64,000 nucleotides of DNA from Rhodosorus marinus. Lineage: Eukaryota; Rhodophyta; Stylonematophyceae; Stylonematales; Stylonemataceae. Made by a program: the position numbers and the translations under genes. The notes below the pieces were generated by a model, which was given only the letters and a program-made list of their open reading frames with translations, had not been told where the DNA came from and searched no databases. Where the stretch lies: assembly GCA_029953675.1 (NCBI GenBank), contig JAMWBK010000003.1, positions 3,162,001-3,226,000 of the forward strand. Reading direction: 5' to 3'. Below, in pieces: positions 37,121 to 49,840 of the stretch; within the stretch, counting starts at the first letter, position 1; each line of letters opens with the position of its first letter.

Positions 37121-37369
37121 TTACAACGCAGACATGCTCTCAGCGGAGTTCATCGGTTTGATGCTCCCACTGAACTTGACGCCTCGGAACACTTCCTTTG
37201 GCATCACAATCCTCGACCGCGGAGCTTGTCCAGAACTTGACCATCCCATCCAGAGATAGCCTTCAGCACCTTTCACTTGAGTCTCGAGTAGCCGCGACTC
37301 CTTCATCGTAAACCGCATATTTCTCTGCACATTCTTTCCCAAATCAATGACAACTCTCCTCATGGCCAT
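37121..37369 (-). CDS. Possible small protein, 82 residues, unknown
   Basis: An open frame from ATG 37369 reads MAMRRVVIDLGKNVQRN and includes GYLWMGWSSSGQAPRSR. Codon choice looks more coding-like than its surroundings. An upstream plus-strand sequence complementary to gtaagg (near 37425) could be a donor of an upstream exon. I do not recognise it and it may be spurious. Confidence 0.25.
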   Translation of the reverse strand: MAMRRVVIDLGKNVQRNMRFTMKESRLLETQVKGAEGYLWMGWSSSGQAPRSRIVMPKEVFRGVKFSGSIKPMNSAESMSAL

Positions 37370-37760
37370 TTCTCTTGTCCTCTTAATATTTCCGGGTCGT
37401 CCTCACTCGACCTTACCAAGCTTCTCCAGGATCTACCGCTCGACCTACAAGCCAGGTAAGTAGCTATATATACTCGTACTGACCTAAAAAGAGCTCACAA
37501 GGAGAACAAAACCGTGAAAAACTGCTGGGAACGGCACCCCTCCAATGATAGTCCGCCCACCCCTCCGCACCCCCCGATTTCGAACCTTGCAAGCTTCACT
37601 GAACAGAGTTTTTTTAAGAATACATACAGCTTTACCACTGGGAGAAAGAAACAGAAAATCTTTCGTTAAATTATATATTGAATATTTTATAAAGATTCGT
37701 GATATTTAAATTGAACTTTACCAAGCCCTGGTTCGCTGAGAGCACAAGGCTGCCACTATC

Positions 37761-37774
37761 TATATATATATATT
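37761..37774. repeat. AT dinucleotide microsatellite
   Basis: Simple (TA)n run within an A/T-rich block. Confidence 0.9.
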
Positions 37775-39247
37775 CGTATTAACTAAAACTTTATTGTATT
37801 GAGATATCCAATTATTTGTGCTTGCGGACCGTGGATTCCAACGACTATTGGCTTATTTGTAAATATCTACATCTCTGAAAAACTCTGAGCATGTTATGAC
37901 CAATTAAATCTGGTGTGGGCCATGTGATTCTCAGGGAAACATCTCTTTCTGGAATATTCTCCAATTAAAAGCTCTTCGAACTCTCAAGGAAGCATATTTT
38001 AAGAAAGCCAAGGCAAAGTACCAGTTCTTCGCTCATGCCTTCAGAAGCTTTCATCAATTCAAGTTTCCGCAATGAAACGAAGCAAGAAATTGCTTTGGAA
38101 CCTCTCCAGCGCCACCAAAAACAAGGTAAATGCAGCGTTTTGCCATTCCACCCGGAGGGTACGCAGCTTTGCATATCAATTTAGAAATCACGGGTTAGGG
38201 GGTGAAAGAAAAAATTGATTTTACATCATCATTGTAATTGGGCTGTGTATATATAAATACCATAAAAAATACTTTACTCCTACAGCGGGGCTTTACCATT
38301 CGATAGGTAGTGATCTCTTTATTACCCCTAAGCTGAAGTTCGACTCACGTATCATCCTTTCAATCTCAATTTGAGGGGTAAGTTTTAGAAAATTATATGT
38401 TGGAGGGTAGATTCTCTGTTCTAGTCAAAACGGGAACACATCCTTTTCAATCACATCACCAGCCAGTCAGCCAGTACCAATCGATCTCCCAACTTTTTTT
38501 GATGTACATAATCGCGCGAAAAATTCCTCCCAAGACTCTCCCAAATTTTAAGAAAAAAACGACAAGCTCCTGGAGGAGAAGAAAAAGGAGCGACCCCACT
38601 TTGATTTCCATACAAATCATTTCCCAAATCTCGTAACCATGGCTTATCGCTGGAACATATCGTGTTCAATAAATGTTATATATCAAAAAATAAAATACCA
38701 TGTCCATATCATATACGATCATGTCACAGTAGTTTCTAAGCCCTTTTCCGTGTCTCATCACCCCCCGGGTGTAAATGACATTTGAGAGTTGACACCGGCA
38801 AAACAGCTACCCCTAACATATAAGTATGAATTCATGAAACCTTATCTTCGTCATGTAATATTCAAGCATGACGTAGTTTCGAAAACCACCAATATGTTCT
38901 ATGACATAGCAGCTTGTACATGGAGAATAAAAATACCCCCCTCGGCAATATTCGCATTTGGTACTAAAGGCGTGGAAACTTTGTGCTTTCAGATTGAGCT
39001 GATTACATTATCGCCACCATTTTAGGGTTGTCCTGAAATCATGATTCAGAATAGAAGGGCGTCTTAGGATATTGTTGGTTCTTCATATATTGAATAACTA
39101 TTGAATTTTGGTTTTTCTTTTTGGAAAGCTTGTATCTACTCAGGGGGGCGGTTGCTGCGCGGAGCAAAATTGATTTGTTCTAGAAGTGAGTCCAGTTTCC
39201 TCTTGCTCAAAATGGATGGTGAGATGGGAGGAAGAGACGTTCACATC

Positions 39248-39297
39248 ATTGTTGTTGTTGATATTGTTAACGTTGTTGATGTTGTTGAAGTTGCAGT
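39248..39297. repeat. Imperfect GTT trinucleotide microsatellite
   Basis: A stretch of gtt units broken by gat, aac and gaa. It translates as Val-rich on one strand and Asn-rich on the other. No gene context. Confidence 0.85.
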
Positions 39298-41200
39298 TTG
39301 TGCTGACTGAGTGTAACATCTGTGCTGTCACATTTGGATCTTGCTAATGCTTAGAGAGGGCATACCTACCTAGTTGCGACCAACCACGAACGAAAAGGGG
39401 AAATGAAGAGACATTGATTCTCTGAGCGGAGCGGATGTGGCGGACTGATCAAGTAGCAACAATTCCCGTCTCTGTCATATTGGCACGTGGGGTCCTTATC
39501 TGCCATGTGAAAACTATACATGTCCAACGAACAGGATTGTTAACAAAAACACTCGTCCTTCCAGCCCACTCTCCGATCCTTGAAAATCTCAAGCAGACAA
39601 ATCGGTTTAGTCATTTTCCAACAATCGTTTTTCCTTTGACTTTTTTGATTAATGCACTGCCAAAAACCTGCCAGAACGAATACGAGCAAAGAACCCTGGC
39701 CGCATCAGGAGTTCCTGCTAAAACAGTTTCGACTATGGTGAACATCCCAAGCCAAGCTGGATCTGCGTGGCTTCCACGAGCGACCATTGATCGGGATGAC
39801 TACGACAAGCCTACAAGATGAGCGCTTGGAAGTGAACGGAATTCACAAATCAATGCAAAGTTGATTCATTCTGTCCCAGCAGAGTGCGCTCCCCAAGGAT
39901 CCAATCCGAACCTGTGGGCTGGTTATCGTTCTAGGTCCATGTGAAGTTCCAGCAGTCCTTAGGTCACAGGAGACGTCACAGGCGGGCGTAGAAAACAGGA
40001 CAAACTGTCCTCAAGTACACAGGAGACTGGTTGAAATCTCGTCAAATCCTGCTGCATTGGCGGGACATGGCCTTGTTTTGCCCCTAATCATATTGAGAGC
40101 TGCTTTCGTGCCTTTCTCAAGTCTGGGTGTTCTGTTCGTCCCGTCTATAGTTCAGCATTCATGACCAAGAGTCCGTCCAGCTGCTTGCGTAGCTGCCTCT
40201 CCACTTGTTTTCGAATGTCGCGCACAGTTATGGTAGTTAGCTAACTGCCAACCTAAGATAACACGGTTGGTCGAGGCGTCTATGCATGGATCCTTGGTGG
40301 CTCCTTAATATTCTGTTGGTGTTTCTGAATGTCGATCAGCGAGTCTCACGGTGACGCTTTCGCCCTCGGGGACATTCATGGAAGTGCACTGATTTCGGTT
40401 TTGTTCGGCTGTCACAGTAGTATTTCGCTATCACAAAAGGATCCGATCACTGCTTCATCAACACGCTAGTTCGCTCGTTCGTAGCTCCTATTCTCTGTGG
40501 TCTATGCGGTACCCCGCCCCCGAAGTGGGATTGCCGCGCTCTTGATCAAGTCAGCAAAGCGCAGCTCATGTGTTCCCGACATTATTTTTGTCTACAATAC
40601 CTGACGCTGGTTGTCGAACGGCCTCGCTCTTCTTCCCTTGTTGAAAAAGCTCGTGTTTATCAGGTTGCGCCCTCCATCCGTTCGATGTGGAATACACGAG
40701 TTGCTTTGAATTGAAGGTTAGAACCAGCAGCGGACCCAGCGCGTGTTGACAACCCCGTCTCACAATGAGGGTTGTGGTTCAAAGGTCGAAAACTGGAGAT
40801 TCGTTGTGCTGACGTTTACGAGGATATTCTACACTTAGGCAGCAGGCACTTCGGTCGACGAAAACCTTTGATCAGCTGAACCTGCTTTGAGTGTAAACGA
40901 GGGTTCACTAGCACAAAGCGGACCATTCCTTCGATTTCCCCCGTTACTATAATTTGCCCTGGTTGCCGCCGGATGATGGTGACTTTTTCCGTCTTCTTCC
41001 ACCTGGAGGTCAATGGCTGACGATTATCGTTGCCATAGGCCGGAAGACGATTGCTTCGTATCGTTTGGATTGACGGTGAGCGCCTTTGGGGGAGTGTATT
41101 TCCTTTCTTGAAGGATCCTTGTTGAGGAGCCCTCCGTGGAAAGAAGTTCTTGCATGACCAAGAGGGTCGCTGAGATTCTCGTCAAATTTTTGAGGTCGGA

Positions 41201-43077
41201 ATGGAAACGATGGGGTTTTGTCATGGATTGAATGTTTTGATAAGGCGTATTGCCAGACCAAGATCGGTGAGATGTTACTCTACGACAGCGGATCGAGTTG
41301 CCGAGCTCGAATCCGAAGGTGCATACGCCGTCATGGCGGCGGCATCCAAGGTAGAACAGGAGACGGGGAAGAAAGTAGCCAGACTGGAGATCGGGCAGCC
41401 GACGTTTCCTACTCCTCAGCATATTGTGCAAGCTGGAGTAAGAGCTATTGAATCTGGGCAGACGAAGTACAGCAGTCCTAGCGGAGGTATTCAACCTATC
41501 GATCGCCAATACCAAGTCCGGACGGCACGTGAGTGAACCAATAAGCTCTATCGTGCCTCCTGAAAAATCAGTTCAATCTCTGAAGGAAGCCGTTGCCGAG
41601 CATACAACAAAAACAAGAGGCATCAAGACACTCCCAGAAGAAGTCGTCATCGGCCCGGGCGCAAAGCCAGGTCTCTTTCTCACCACCCTAGCCCTCGTCA
41701 ATGCAGGCGATGAGGTAAGTCGAGCACCAACCAAAGGCACTGATACGACCCAACGAACGTCTTCTGCTGAATTGACAACGAATCCATCTCTCAAACAAAC
41801 CTTTCAGGTCATGTATCCAGATCCAGGATTCCCAACGTACAAAGCCATGACCCTAACGGCTGGCGCCATACCCGTTCCGGTCCCCCTGACTAGGGATGGA
41901 AGAACCTTCGAGATGGCCACATTCGAGAAACTCATCTCACCGAAAACTAAGCTCGTCGTTCTCAATTCTCCCGGAAACCCTACGGGCGGTGTTATGCCTC
42001 AAAACGACCTGGTGAGATTACATGTAGCAGCCTACTGGTACAGAAGAACAAACAGAGCGGGAAACGGGCGACTGCAGAATCCTCGAGTTCCAAAATCGTT
42101 GTCCTCTCAATATCAAAGCTGATCATCAAGTTTTCCTGTACGGCAAACGAAATAACAGGAGCGGATTGCTGAGTTGGCGAAGGAGTATGACTTTTGGGTT
42201 ATCACAGATGAAATCTACTCGAGACTGCTCTACGACATTCCCTGTGCACCTTCTATCTATTCGATTCCGGGCATGAAGGAACGAACGATTCTCGTTGACG
42301 GATTCTCCAAGACTTACTGCATGACTGGATGGCGACTGGGCTGGGCAGTCATGCCGCAACAGTTAACTAACAAGGTCGAACTTTTACTCACACACTCGTA
42401 AGCAAGCCTAAACAGCTCCTCATGAACCGATCGGTTTAAACTCGAGGTTGCCAACGCCCATGCCGAACCACGACTAAGGACTCTAAGGACAGGACGGTTG
42501 TCGTTAATATCCTCCGTTAGGGTCGGATGTACAGCAACTTTTACTCAAGGGGCAGGAGTTGCAGCCTTGACCGGCCCAGAGGTAGTTAAAAAATAAACAG
42601 ATCATGTCGACGAACTCATATGATTCGGTTCCCTAAACTTTGTCTTCTTGGCTCAAATGTGACATCTTGTAGGACGACCTGCTCGAGATGATTGAAGATT
42701 ATCGATCGAGGAGGGAGTTGGTGGTCCAGGTGACGAGCTTGTTTCCGTTAAGATGTAATTTGTACTTGACACTATTCTACTCCTTGCTTAATTGGGAGAT
42801 TACTCTATGTTCTCCCTCTTAGGGCTTGAATTCGATTCCCGGTGTGACCTGCCCAGTCCCGGCTGGTGCATTCTATGCGTTCTTCGACGTCAGCTCCTTC
42901 GGATTGACCAGCCGAGAGATTTCGAGAAAGCTGCTACGAGAGGGACTCGTTGCAGTGCTTCCTGGGACCGACTTCGGTGCTAACGGGGAGGGGTTTCTAC
43001 GTCTCAGCTATGCCTCACCGCGAGATCAGATAGAACAAGGTCTGGAACGCATCCTGAGCACCCTCAAAACCTTGTAG
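41201..43077 (+). CDS. PLP-dependent class I aminotransferase (aspartate aminotransferase-like)
   Basis: Fold-type I, pyridoxal-phosphate transaminase, most like bacterial-type aspartate or broad-specificity aminotransferases. Seven exons: 41201-41486, 41572-41714, 41808-42011, 42159-42397, 42521-42581, 42673-42729 and 42823-43077, all phase-consistent, giving 414 residues. Landmarks in order: IGQPTFPTPQHIV, PGAKPGLFLTTLALVNAGDE, YPDPGFPTYKAM, LNSPGNPTGGV (Asn of the PLP site), ITDEIYSRLLYD (Asp pairing with the pyridine N), GFSKTYCMTGWRLGW (Schiff-base Lys) and GEGFLRLSYA (Arg for the substrate carboxylate). The first ~30 residues (LNVLIRRIARPRSVRCYST) are Arg-rich without acids, so a mitochondrial or plastid presequence is likely. 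Substrate preference (aspartate, prephenate or alanine) is not decidable here. It ends 68 bp from the convergent endopeptidase stop. Confidence 0.93.
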
Positions 43078-43145
43078 ACTTCCACCAAATTCGTTGGAAA
43101 CAGACATACAGTTAAGAGAAAGTGAAGATAGACCCTCTCGTGCCA

Positions 43146-46100
43146 CTAGTTCTCCCCAACGCAATGGGTGTCCAGCCACTCAGTCATCTCCGCGAGTACG
43201 TGAAGGATCGACTCCCTGGCGCGGTAGCCATGGCCTTCCGCTGGAAGCAGAACATAACGAGAGCGCTTTCCCATTCCCTTCAGCGCCTGAAACAGGCGCT
43301 CCGACTGCACCGGAAACGTCCCGGGATTATTGTCAGCTTCTCCGTGGATAAGGAGGAGAGGCGCTTTGATCTTGTCCGCCGCCAAGTAGGGCGACATTCT
43401 CTGGTAGACCTCTGCAGCCTCCCATAGTGTTCGCTCTTCTGCCTGGAACCCGAACGGGGTCAGTGTACGGTTGTAGGCTCCGGATCTGGCAATACCGCAG
43501 CTGAACAGCTCCGGCGCCTGAGCGAGCAACGTAACAGTCATGAAGGCTCCATACGAATGTCCACCAATCGCGATTTCGTCCCTGCAAAGAAGTGTAAAGG
43601 AAGCGAGAGCATCGCTGAGGCTGAAGTCTTGCACGAGCCAAAGATAGTCGTTGCAACAGAGTTTCTCTAGACCCCATACATAAATATGCTGGCTCCAGAA
43701 GGGGGGTCGAAAAGATTTTTCGGGGGACGCACCTTTTTGCGATTCCTTCCTTCACGACATACTCGACAGCTGCTTTTGCAGACGACACGAGTTGTTCCAC
43801 GTACGTATCGTTGGGCTCTGTATCGCCTTCACCAATGACGGGCATTAGGGGACCATCCAAGATGGCATAGCCACGAGTCAACCAGTAAAGGGGTGTTCTG
43901 GCCAGGCGGTTGAACCTAAGCGGAGAGTCACGCATTTGTCCAGCAAAAGTTGCGCTCTTGAACTCGCGAGGATACGCCCACATGAACATCTTCAGTGGAC
44001 CGTCGCGAGCTGCATCGTACCCAGCGGGCACAAACAGGCTAGCGTTGAGCTTGACGCCGTCCTCCCTCTCGTAAGTGACAATCGTCCGCTTGACGTCTTT
44101 CAGCTCCAGCGCCGGGTGAGGGAATGCTGTTAGCGCTTGAATAATCTTGGGTTCCCCGTTCTCGAATAGACTCTCAGGGAGCTCGGCAATGAATAGGTTG
44201 GGGTTCTCCTCGGGGCTCTCCCGCTTAAGCAACAGTCGCTTTGGCATACCTGTTTCCTCGTCGCTCTCGAGAATGTTTAGCGCATTCTCCAAGAAAGGAG
44301 GCTTTGATCGCCAGATGATCTGCTGCTTTGCTTCGTCCGTATCCATAACTGCCAGGTATGGCATGTCCCCTTCATCGCTCGCTCCAGGACATTGAACGAG
44401 GAATGACAGCTGGACGGTTTCAGAACTGTCCGCAGGTTTTTTCCCCTCTGGGTAGACGAGTCTAATCACAGGTTTGCCCCTCTCGTTCATCATGGTTAGG
44501 ATAGTTCCAGGATCGTTATACCGATCCTCCCAGTTCTTCACGTTGATGAGTAGCCGGTTCGGAGCTTCAGCTTGTGAAGGATCTGCCTGCCTGCCGCAAC
44601 ATGGCCCATTGCCTTCCGATAGTGCGGTTTCCAGGTCACCTCCAGGCGCTAGAAGATGCGTTCGAATTGAACGCGTCTTGTACCATCTCTCATAAGCCAG
44701 CGCGGTGTTATCATCCCCCCATATCATTCCAGCATACCTCCACGCGAGCGAAAGAAGACGACGAGGAAGCCCAGTAAACGGAGCGGGCAACGTGAAGACC
44801 GCATCTCGGAGTGATGCCTCCACATTCGGATCGCCTCCATCTTGCGCCTCAGCCCAATACAGTGTGGCGTCCACGTCAGCTCGCCACCCAATGCTCCTGG
44901 GACCTTCAGAGACACCATCGAATGCGAGAGGGATCTTTTCCTGTAGTGGAATGTTTACAACGGTTTCCACTAGTTCGCCCGTCTCTGTATCCCAGATCTC
45001 CACGGAGCGTCCGAATCGTGACGCGGGGAGCAGATATGAATACGGCTCTTGTATGATGTCGATAAGAAGGTATTTTCCTTGTTGCACAAAATAAACACGA
45101 GCGCAAGAGTAGTAATTCAGATCGCGCGCTTTCACGTTTTAGAAATTAGAAAAAAAAATATTCTCGGGTGCAATGAGACGTGCTCCACTGTCCTTGCCCA
45201 TGCGACTTCTTCTAAGCAGTACTATGAGCAATCAACTGTTGCGATCAAGCAAATGAGTGAGGAGATGATGCACGTTCAGTTACCATCGGGTGACGGCGAT
45301 GCTCTCCTGAACGGTAGCGGAGTTCCTAACTTCTTTCTTTCCCGACTGCGAACATCGATGAGCTCAAGTTGGGAGGTAGTGTAGTGCTTAAAGAGCGCGA
45401 CATCGTGTTCATCCTGTATCGTCATCCAAAACAGTCTGAGCAAACACTCTTGAGGAAGCTGCCCACGAACCGAGGCGTCTGGGGCGCGCTCGGGATTATA
45501 TTTTCATACTTTTAGGAGGTCTTGGTAGGTCCGGTTTGCTCTGATTTCTCCCTCGCTACTCTCTTCAACAATTGGACCGGTTGGAACGGTGTTCTTCACG
45601 GGTAGTTCGACGTCTTCAACGACAAATTTGGCGATGACGCGCTTCGAGTCCGAAAGCCAAGCAAACGGATCTCCACAGACGGAGTTGAGCCTAACCTTTG
45701 GTGCAATACACCAAGCACGTCTTTCTTCTACATCGAGACACCACAGTTCGAATCCGTACTCGGGATCGTGCGTACAAAAAGCGATCATTTTCCCATCCGG
45801 GGACCACTGGACGTATCCTAGGTTGTTTCGTTTTTCCATCAGCGACCGGGACAAACGGTGAGCATGAGCTTTGAGATTATTGTGCAATATCGTACAGTCA
45901 TTAAGCTTGGCGCGCCCCCGTCATACCAATACCGAGCTTTCTCAGATTTGATTTGTCGATCGGGAGATCGTCTATTGGGATCTTCTTTCTGTCTTTGTCG
46001 TGGACCTCCTGAAGCACCATGTTCAGAAAGTAGTCTGCTCTAGAAGGGCCATACGTTGTCCCGTTAATACGGAAACCCGCCAACCTCAGTTCTGGAGCAG

Positions 46101-46401
46101 CAACTTCCGCAATAGAAGGCATGTTCGGTCTCTCAAGGAGAAGAATATGCTGCTTCAAGTTCGGCTGGAGTAGCACGCCTGGATCCAGTTCTGCATCAAC
46201 CAAGTCGAGGATCGATTTAGGGGGAGTTTTATAACCGTCCCCCGCCATCGATTCATTCACCTTACTAGCCACCCCCGCACTAGTTGAAACGCTCATCCTC
46301 AACCTAAGCCTCGCACCTCGCCTGCAGACTGCTGCTACCCTCAGGGAATTGTTCACTCCTCTCAAGCTCGTGTGCAAAACAGCAAATGCCATGGCTTTCA
46401 T
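43146..46401 (-). CDS. CGEP: Chloroplast-type glutamyl endopeptidase (S9D serine peptidase)
   Basis: Serine peptidase of the prolyl-oligopeptidase clan, matching plant chloroplast glutamyl endopeptidase, which cleaves after Glu during stromal protein turnover. Five exons: 46401-45927, 45868-45510, 45413-45284, 45077-43733 and 43581-43146, giving 914 residues (plant enzymes are about 960). The N-terminal leader MKAMAFAVLHTSLRG is rich in Arg and hydroxylated residues to about position 45, then KTPPKSILDLVDAELDPG starts the mature protein. The beta-propeller holds VQWSPDGKMIAFCTHD, NRTYQDLLK, LYWAEAQDGGDPN and MPYLAVMDTD. The hydrolase domain has YLTRGYAILDGPLMPVIGEG, the nucleophile in IAIGGHSYGAFM, then ARSGAYNRTLTPFGFQ, Asp in IHGEADNNPGT and His in LPAEGHGYRARES. 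The catalytic triad is complete. A second in-frame ATG at 46392 gives MAFAVL. Confidence 0.95.
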
Positions 46402-49027
46402 CGAAAAAGTGCAGACAATCGCACCATAAGGGAATCGAGATCCAATTCACACAGCATCAATACCAAAGCTAACAACGTACAGCAACCCAGACACCACTTG
46501 TTCTCATTCAATGAAGCTAAATCACGGGCAACACATACACCAAGTTTCTCTACCAAAAGCTATGGCGAGATTTCCGAGCCACTTATTTCCGGGGGACAGG
46601 GTATATATGATTCCTTCCCGTCGGTTTTACTGGAAAACAAACGTCCTCGGGTTGGTGGCCCAGGAGCTGTGAAGGGGACTCACAGGTGAGTGACTGCTAA
46701 AACATCAGTAAACACAAACTATTAAAACCATCTGGCACTCATAACTATGAAATACAACTTAAGAATCGAACTTTCCGGGTAGGCGCTCATAACTATGAAA
46801 TTTAACGTAAGAACCGAACTTTCCGGTAGGCGCGACTAAGACAGGCTAGAGGACGAGCGGATAGGTCCATTCTTACAATTGAATCTAGTGAGCCGAGAAC
46901 TTGGTATCTTGGTTTAGGAAGCTGACTCAAGCTTTAAGTAGCAAGTCCCGTGGGGAATGGCAAACTGATCCGTAGCTGAATCGTTGAGAGTGGATGCTCC
47001 AGAATCCCTTGTCGATCGAGGCTTCAGGGTAGGGCACTACTCGACCACGCGTGACTTTTTAAAGTCAAGTGTTGAGCTCATTGAAGGAAGTCCAGACCGA
47101 TGATTTCATTTGAGAATGTCTTTGCTCGAACGACCTAGACTGTCTTAGTCAGCATGTTCGACGGGCATGGCTTGACCCATAGACCCTGGACTCACTGTAA
47201 TTTGCCTTGGAGAGGAGATTCAGGAAAGTGGAGGCTCGAGAGCTTCTCAGTCAACTCCCAGCAGTCGTTGACGAGAAACGGAAGACTGCGATCAGAAAGG
47301 GCTCATTGCTAGAAACACGTCAAGGGCTGGAACTCCTTGAGAACAGAATTTCTTTTTTTCTTTGTTTCACTCTACCTGCAACCGTGCCAGTTTCAGCGTG
47401 CGCTCTGTTATCACAGTTGGTGGTGATGATGGCTTATTGGCGTACAATGAAACACAGTGAGCGGCGGAGCACAATTAAATGTCTGGTGACGACAGGAGCG
47501 AGAAAGATGGATAGTGATCCAAGGGCTGAATTACCCTCCTAGACCCCCGCTATCCCGTAACAAGAATCCGCTGGTGCATCAGACCTAGGTGACACTTACC
47601 AAATAAATCACCCCGGTCAAATACTCCAGTCAAAGGCCTAGAGCCATGAAATACAAGATCCGCGAAGAGAAAGAACGTGGTGGTGACGGGAGATGACTCA
47701 TTACGAGACAGAGAGTCATGGCACTCTTCAGCGAAAGAGGACGCGATCCACAACATCTACTTCCAGGCAAGTGAGGAAGTCAGTCTCACTCCAGGCTCAG
47801 ATCCAAGGTGTGCTGACCCGTTCCTCAGATCGGCATGTGTTTGTCCTTCAGACCAATGGGGTGAGCAATGCGGTGAGCAATGGAGCCAGCTGACTTAACT
47901 CTTCGCAAGATTCCGTGAAACGACAGAAAAATCTCAAGCCTATGCTGACCAACAACCAATCATCTCATCGATCCTCTTCGTCGGTCTTCGGTCTTAGGGA
48001 GGTTCTCACAGTAGTCCACATTGATAGACGCGTGGATAAGATTAATTTGTTGTTTTCATGCAGACACCTCCCCTAGATTGGTCCTTATAAATACTCCAGA
48101 CCTTATCATTGGCTAAAACAGAATATACCGTTATCCAATCAATATCCAGTTGCAACATCCACAAAAAACATGAAAACTCCCTCCCTAGCAAGTACATATT
48201 TCAACCAACCCAACCCCGGGGGTACTCAGTTCACTTGTATATAAAGAATATCTTTGATTATTTTATTTTTTCTTGGCTGTTAAAAAAGTTTAATCCAAGC
48301 GGTTTGCTGGGTGTAGGCGCAACCGTTGCAAGGAGGACGGTGGCGAGAGGGAGGGGAGTGGTGGGTGCTAGGGAGGTTTTTTTGGAGTGAATGTGATTAA
48401 GAGCTCAATTTAATGGGGACGGGTAGGCGTGGGTGTGGTTTTTTTTTTGATTCATATTCCTTTTTGATATTTTTGTAAAATTTGGAAGATATTTGACGAA
48501 TGGGAAGGGAGGCGGAGGGTTGTGGTGTCTTCGGATTGGTGCTTTTGAGTATATATAATTATAATAATATTAGTGTGTAGATGATTTGCACCCTAATGTA
48601 CCTTTATTGTCATCTGGTTGGAATCTGGTCTTGTGAGCGGCCTTAATGCTTTTTTGGGTTATTTTTCGGGGTTTTTCGATCTAGGTCTTATTGGCGACTT
48701 TTTTGTGGACTTTGGTGAAGTTGTGTCCGTTGGCGGAATTAAACGTCAAATTGGGAACGGGGTGGTGTGTGTTGGAAAGGTCAACGGGGAGAACGCTGGA
48801 GGTTAGGGTTTTAGAAGTTGCGTTTGAGGTGTGGGACTGACTGTGGATGGCTTTGCAAGGTTGAAGGTTTAGCAGGGAGCATTTTGGGAATTTCAGGTTT
48901 GTTCTGAGAGGAGGGGATTGTATGGCTGTGATTTGTAGTATGGAGATGGCATTTATTGTCGGGGTGGAAGAGCTGACGGGAAGAATGTGTGGTGGTTTTT
49001 CTTAGAGACTTGGTGTATATTGAAGCG
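46402..49027. other. Long intergenic region upstream of the endopeptidase gene
   Basis: 2.6 kb. It holds the endopeptidase promoter side (TATA-like ggtatatatg near 46600), a 48-bp tandem duplication (46738-46832), and a 111-codon open frame at 47207-47542 (+) whose first 45 codons look coding-like (KVEARELLSQLPAVVDEKRK) but which I cannot identify or extend by splicing. 48110-48600 is A/T-rich. Treat as noncoding unless transcripts show otherwise. Confidence 0.45.
46738..46832. repeat. 48-bp tandem duplication
   Basis: Copies at 46738-46785 and 46786-46832 both start ctcataactatgaaat and end ctttccgg(g)taggcg. They differ at a few bases and one single-base indel. Confidence 0.92.
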
Positions 49028-49484
49028 ATGGGAGGTGTTGGGAGAGGAGTAGTGAAAGGAGCAGCGAAGTTGACTTCGAATCTGGGTGTTGGTCTGGTGG
49101 ACAAGGACGCGAAGAGGGTAAGCATTGTGTCAGAAGACTTTTCCCACGCTTTTGAGGAGCCATCGCATGGAACCCTATCTTGCGAGTCGGTTGCTGACTT
49201 CGACGAGTTTGATCTTTTTTTTTTTTTTTGGTTGGGGTTGGTGTTTATCGTCGCGGTAGATAAGAATGCTGGCTCTGTTGAGGCAAGGGAAGGTTAGTAT
49301 GAGCCATCTCGATGTACAGAAGACTTATGTGTGCTACAGCAGACTCGGTTCGGGCTGGCCAAAGCAGCCGCTTGCGCGTGCAGAGGCGGAAACTTTTTAT
49401 CCTCTGAATTCGGAAGGAGTGCAAACTTTGCGGACCATTAGGTCGGTTCAGGAGCGCGTTGTTCGTCCTTACGATTTGGACTAG
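49028..49484 (+). CDS. Candidate small two-exon gene, unknown product
   Basis: Weak candidate of 105 residues. Exon 1 (49028-49117) reads MGGVGRGVVKGAAKLTSNLG and ends at AGG|gtaagc. The intron 49118-49259 has a long T run and acceptor ggtag. Exon 2 (49260-49484) reads HLDVQKTYVCYSRLGSGWPK, then FYPLNSEGVQTLRTIRSVQE, stopping after RPYDLD. Phase is kept and the intron looks typical for this window. The size and basic N-terminal half would suit a small organellar protein, but I do not recognise a family. Exon 2 could also be a chance open frame. Confidence 0.35.
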
Positions 49485-49840
49485 CTGGGAGCTTGTTCTT
49501 TCTTGGCGAGGTATAGCGTCGTCATCCACACGGATTTCTTGTATATCTCATATGTAGTATATGTACCATAAGACCATCGATAAAACAAACCAAACAAAAC
49601 TAACACAAACCGAAGAAGAAAGGTAAAACTGTACAAAATATAATATTGCTGCCTCCTCTAGTAGTCGGCGATAGGGCGGTCATAGTTTACCTAAGAGAGT
49701 CCCTATCTATAATTCTCGTAGAATCCGTTGGTTTCCCTCTGCTTGTCTACCGTGCTCTGGTGCAACCGAACATCCTAAACGACCATTGCGGAAAAATATA
49801 AACAATAATCAGAGCACTGCTGAGCCAATACCCAACCCGA
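49485..49840. other. Short intergenic region
   Basis: 356 bp before the histone deacetylase 3' end, A/T-rich in its first half (including aaaacaaaccaaacaaaac). No gene seen. Confidence 0.45.

Larger units (their letters stand above)
37370..41200. other. Long gene-poor region
   Basis: 3.8 kb with no convincing gene. 37600-38960 is A/T-rich with an AT dinucleotide run (37761-37774). A GTT-rich microsatellite lies at 39248-39297. The open frame at 39435-39821 (128 codons, +) has no domain, splice logic or coding bias. 39900-41200 is of mixed composition and leads into the aminotransferase promoter. I see no LTRs, transposase or RNA gene. Confidence 0.5.

Noticed and set aside
39435-39821. 128-codon open frame on the plus strand
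   Set aside because: Amino-acid composition looks random, with no domain and no coding codon bias. Kept only as part of the gene-poor region.
41024-41515. 163-codon open frame on the minus strand
   Set aside because: It overlaps the first exon of the aminotransferase in antisense and shows no recognisable motif.
47207-47542. 111-codon open frame starting MERRFRKVEARELL
   Set aside because: The first part looks coding-like but the frame degrades, no splice partner was found and no family was recognised.
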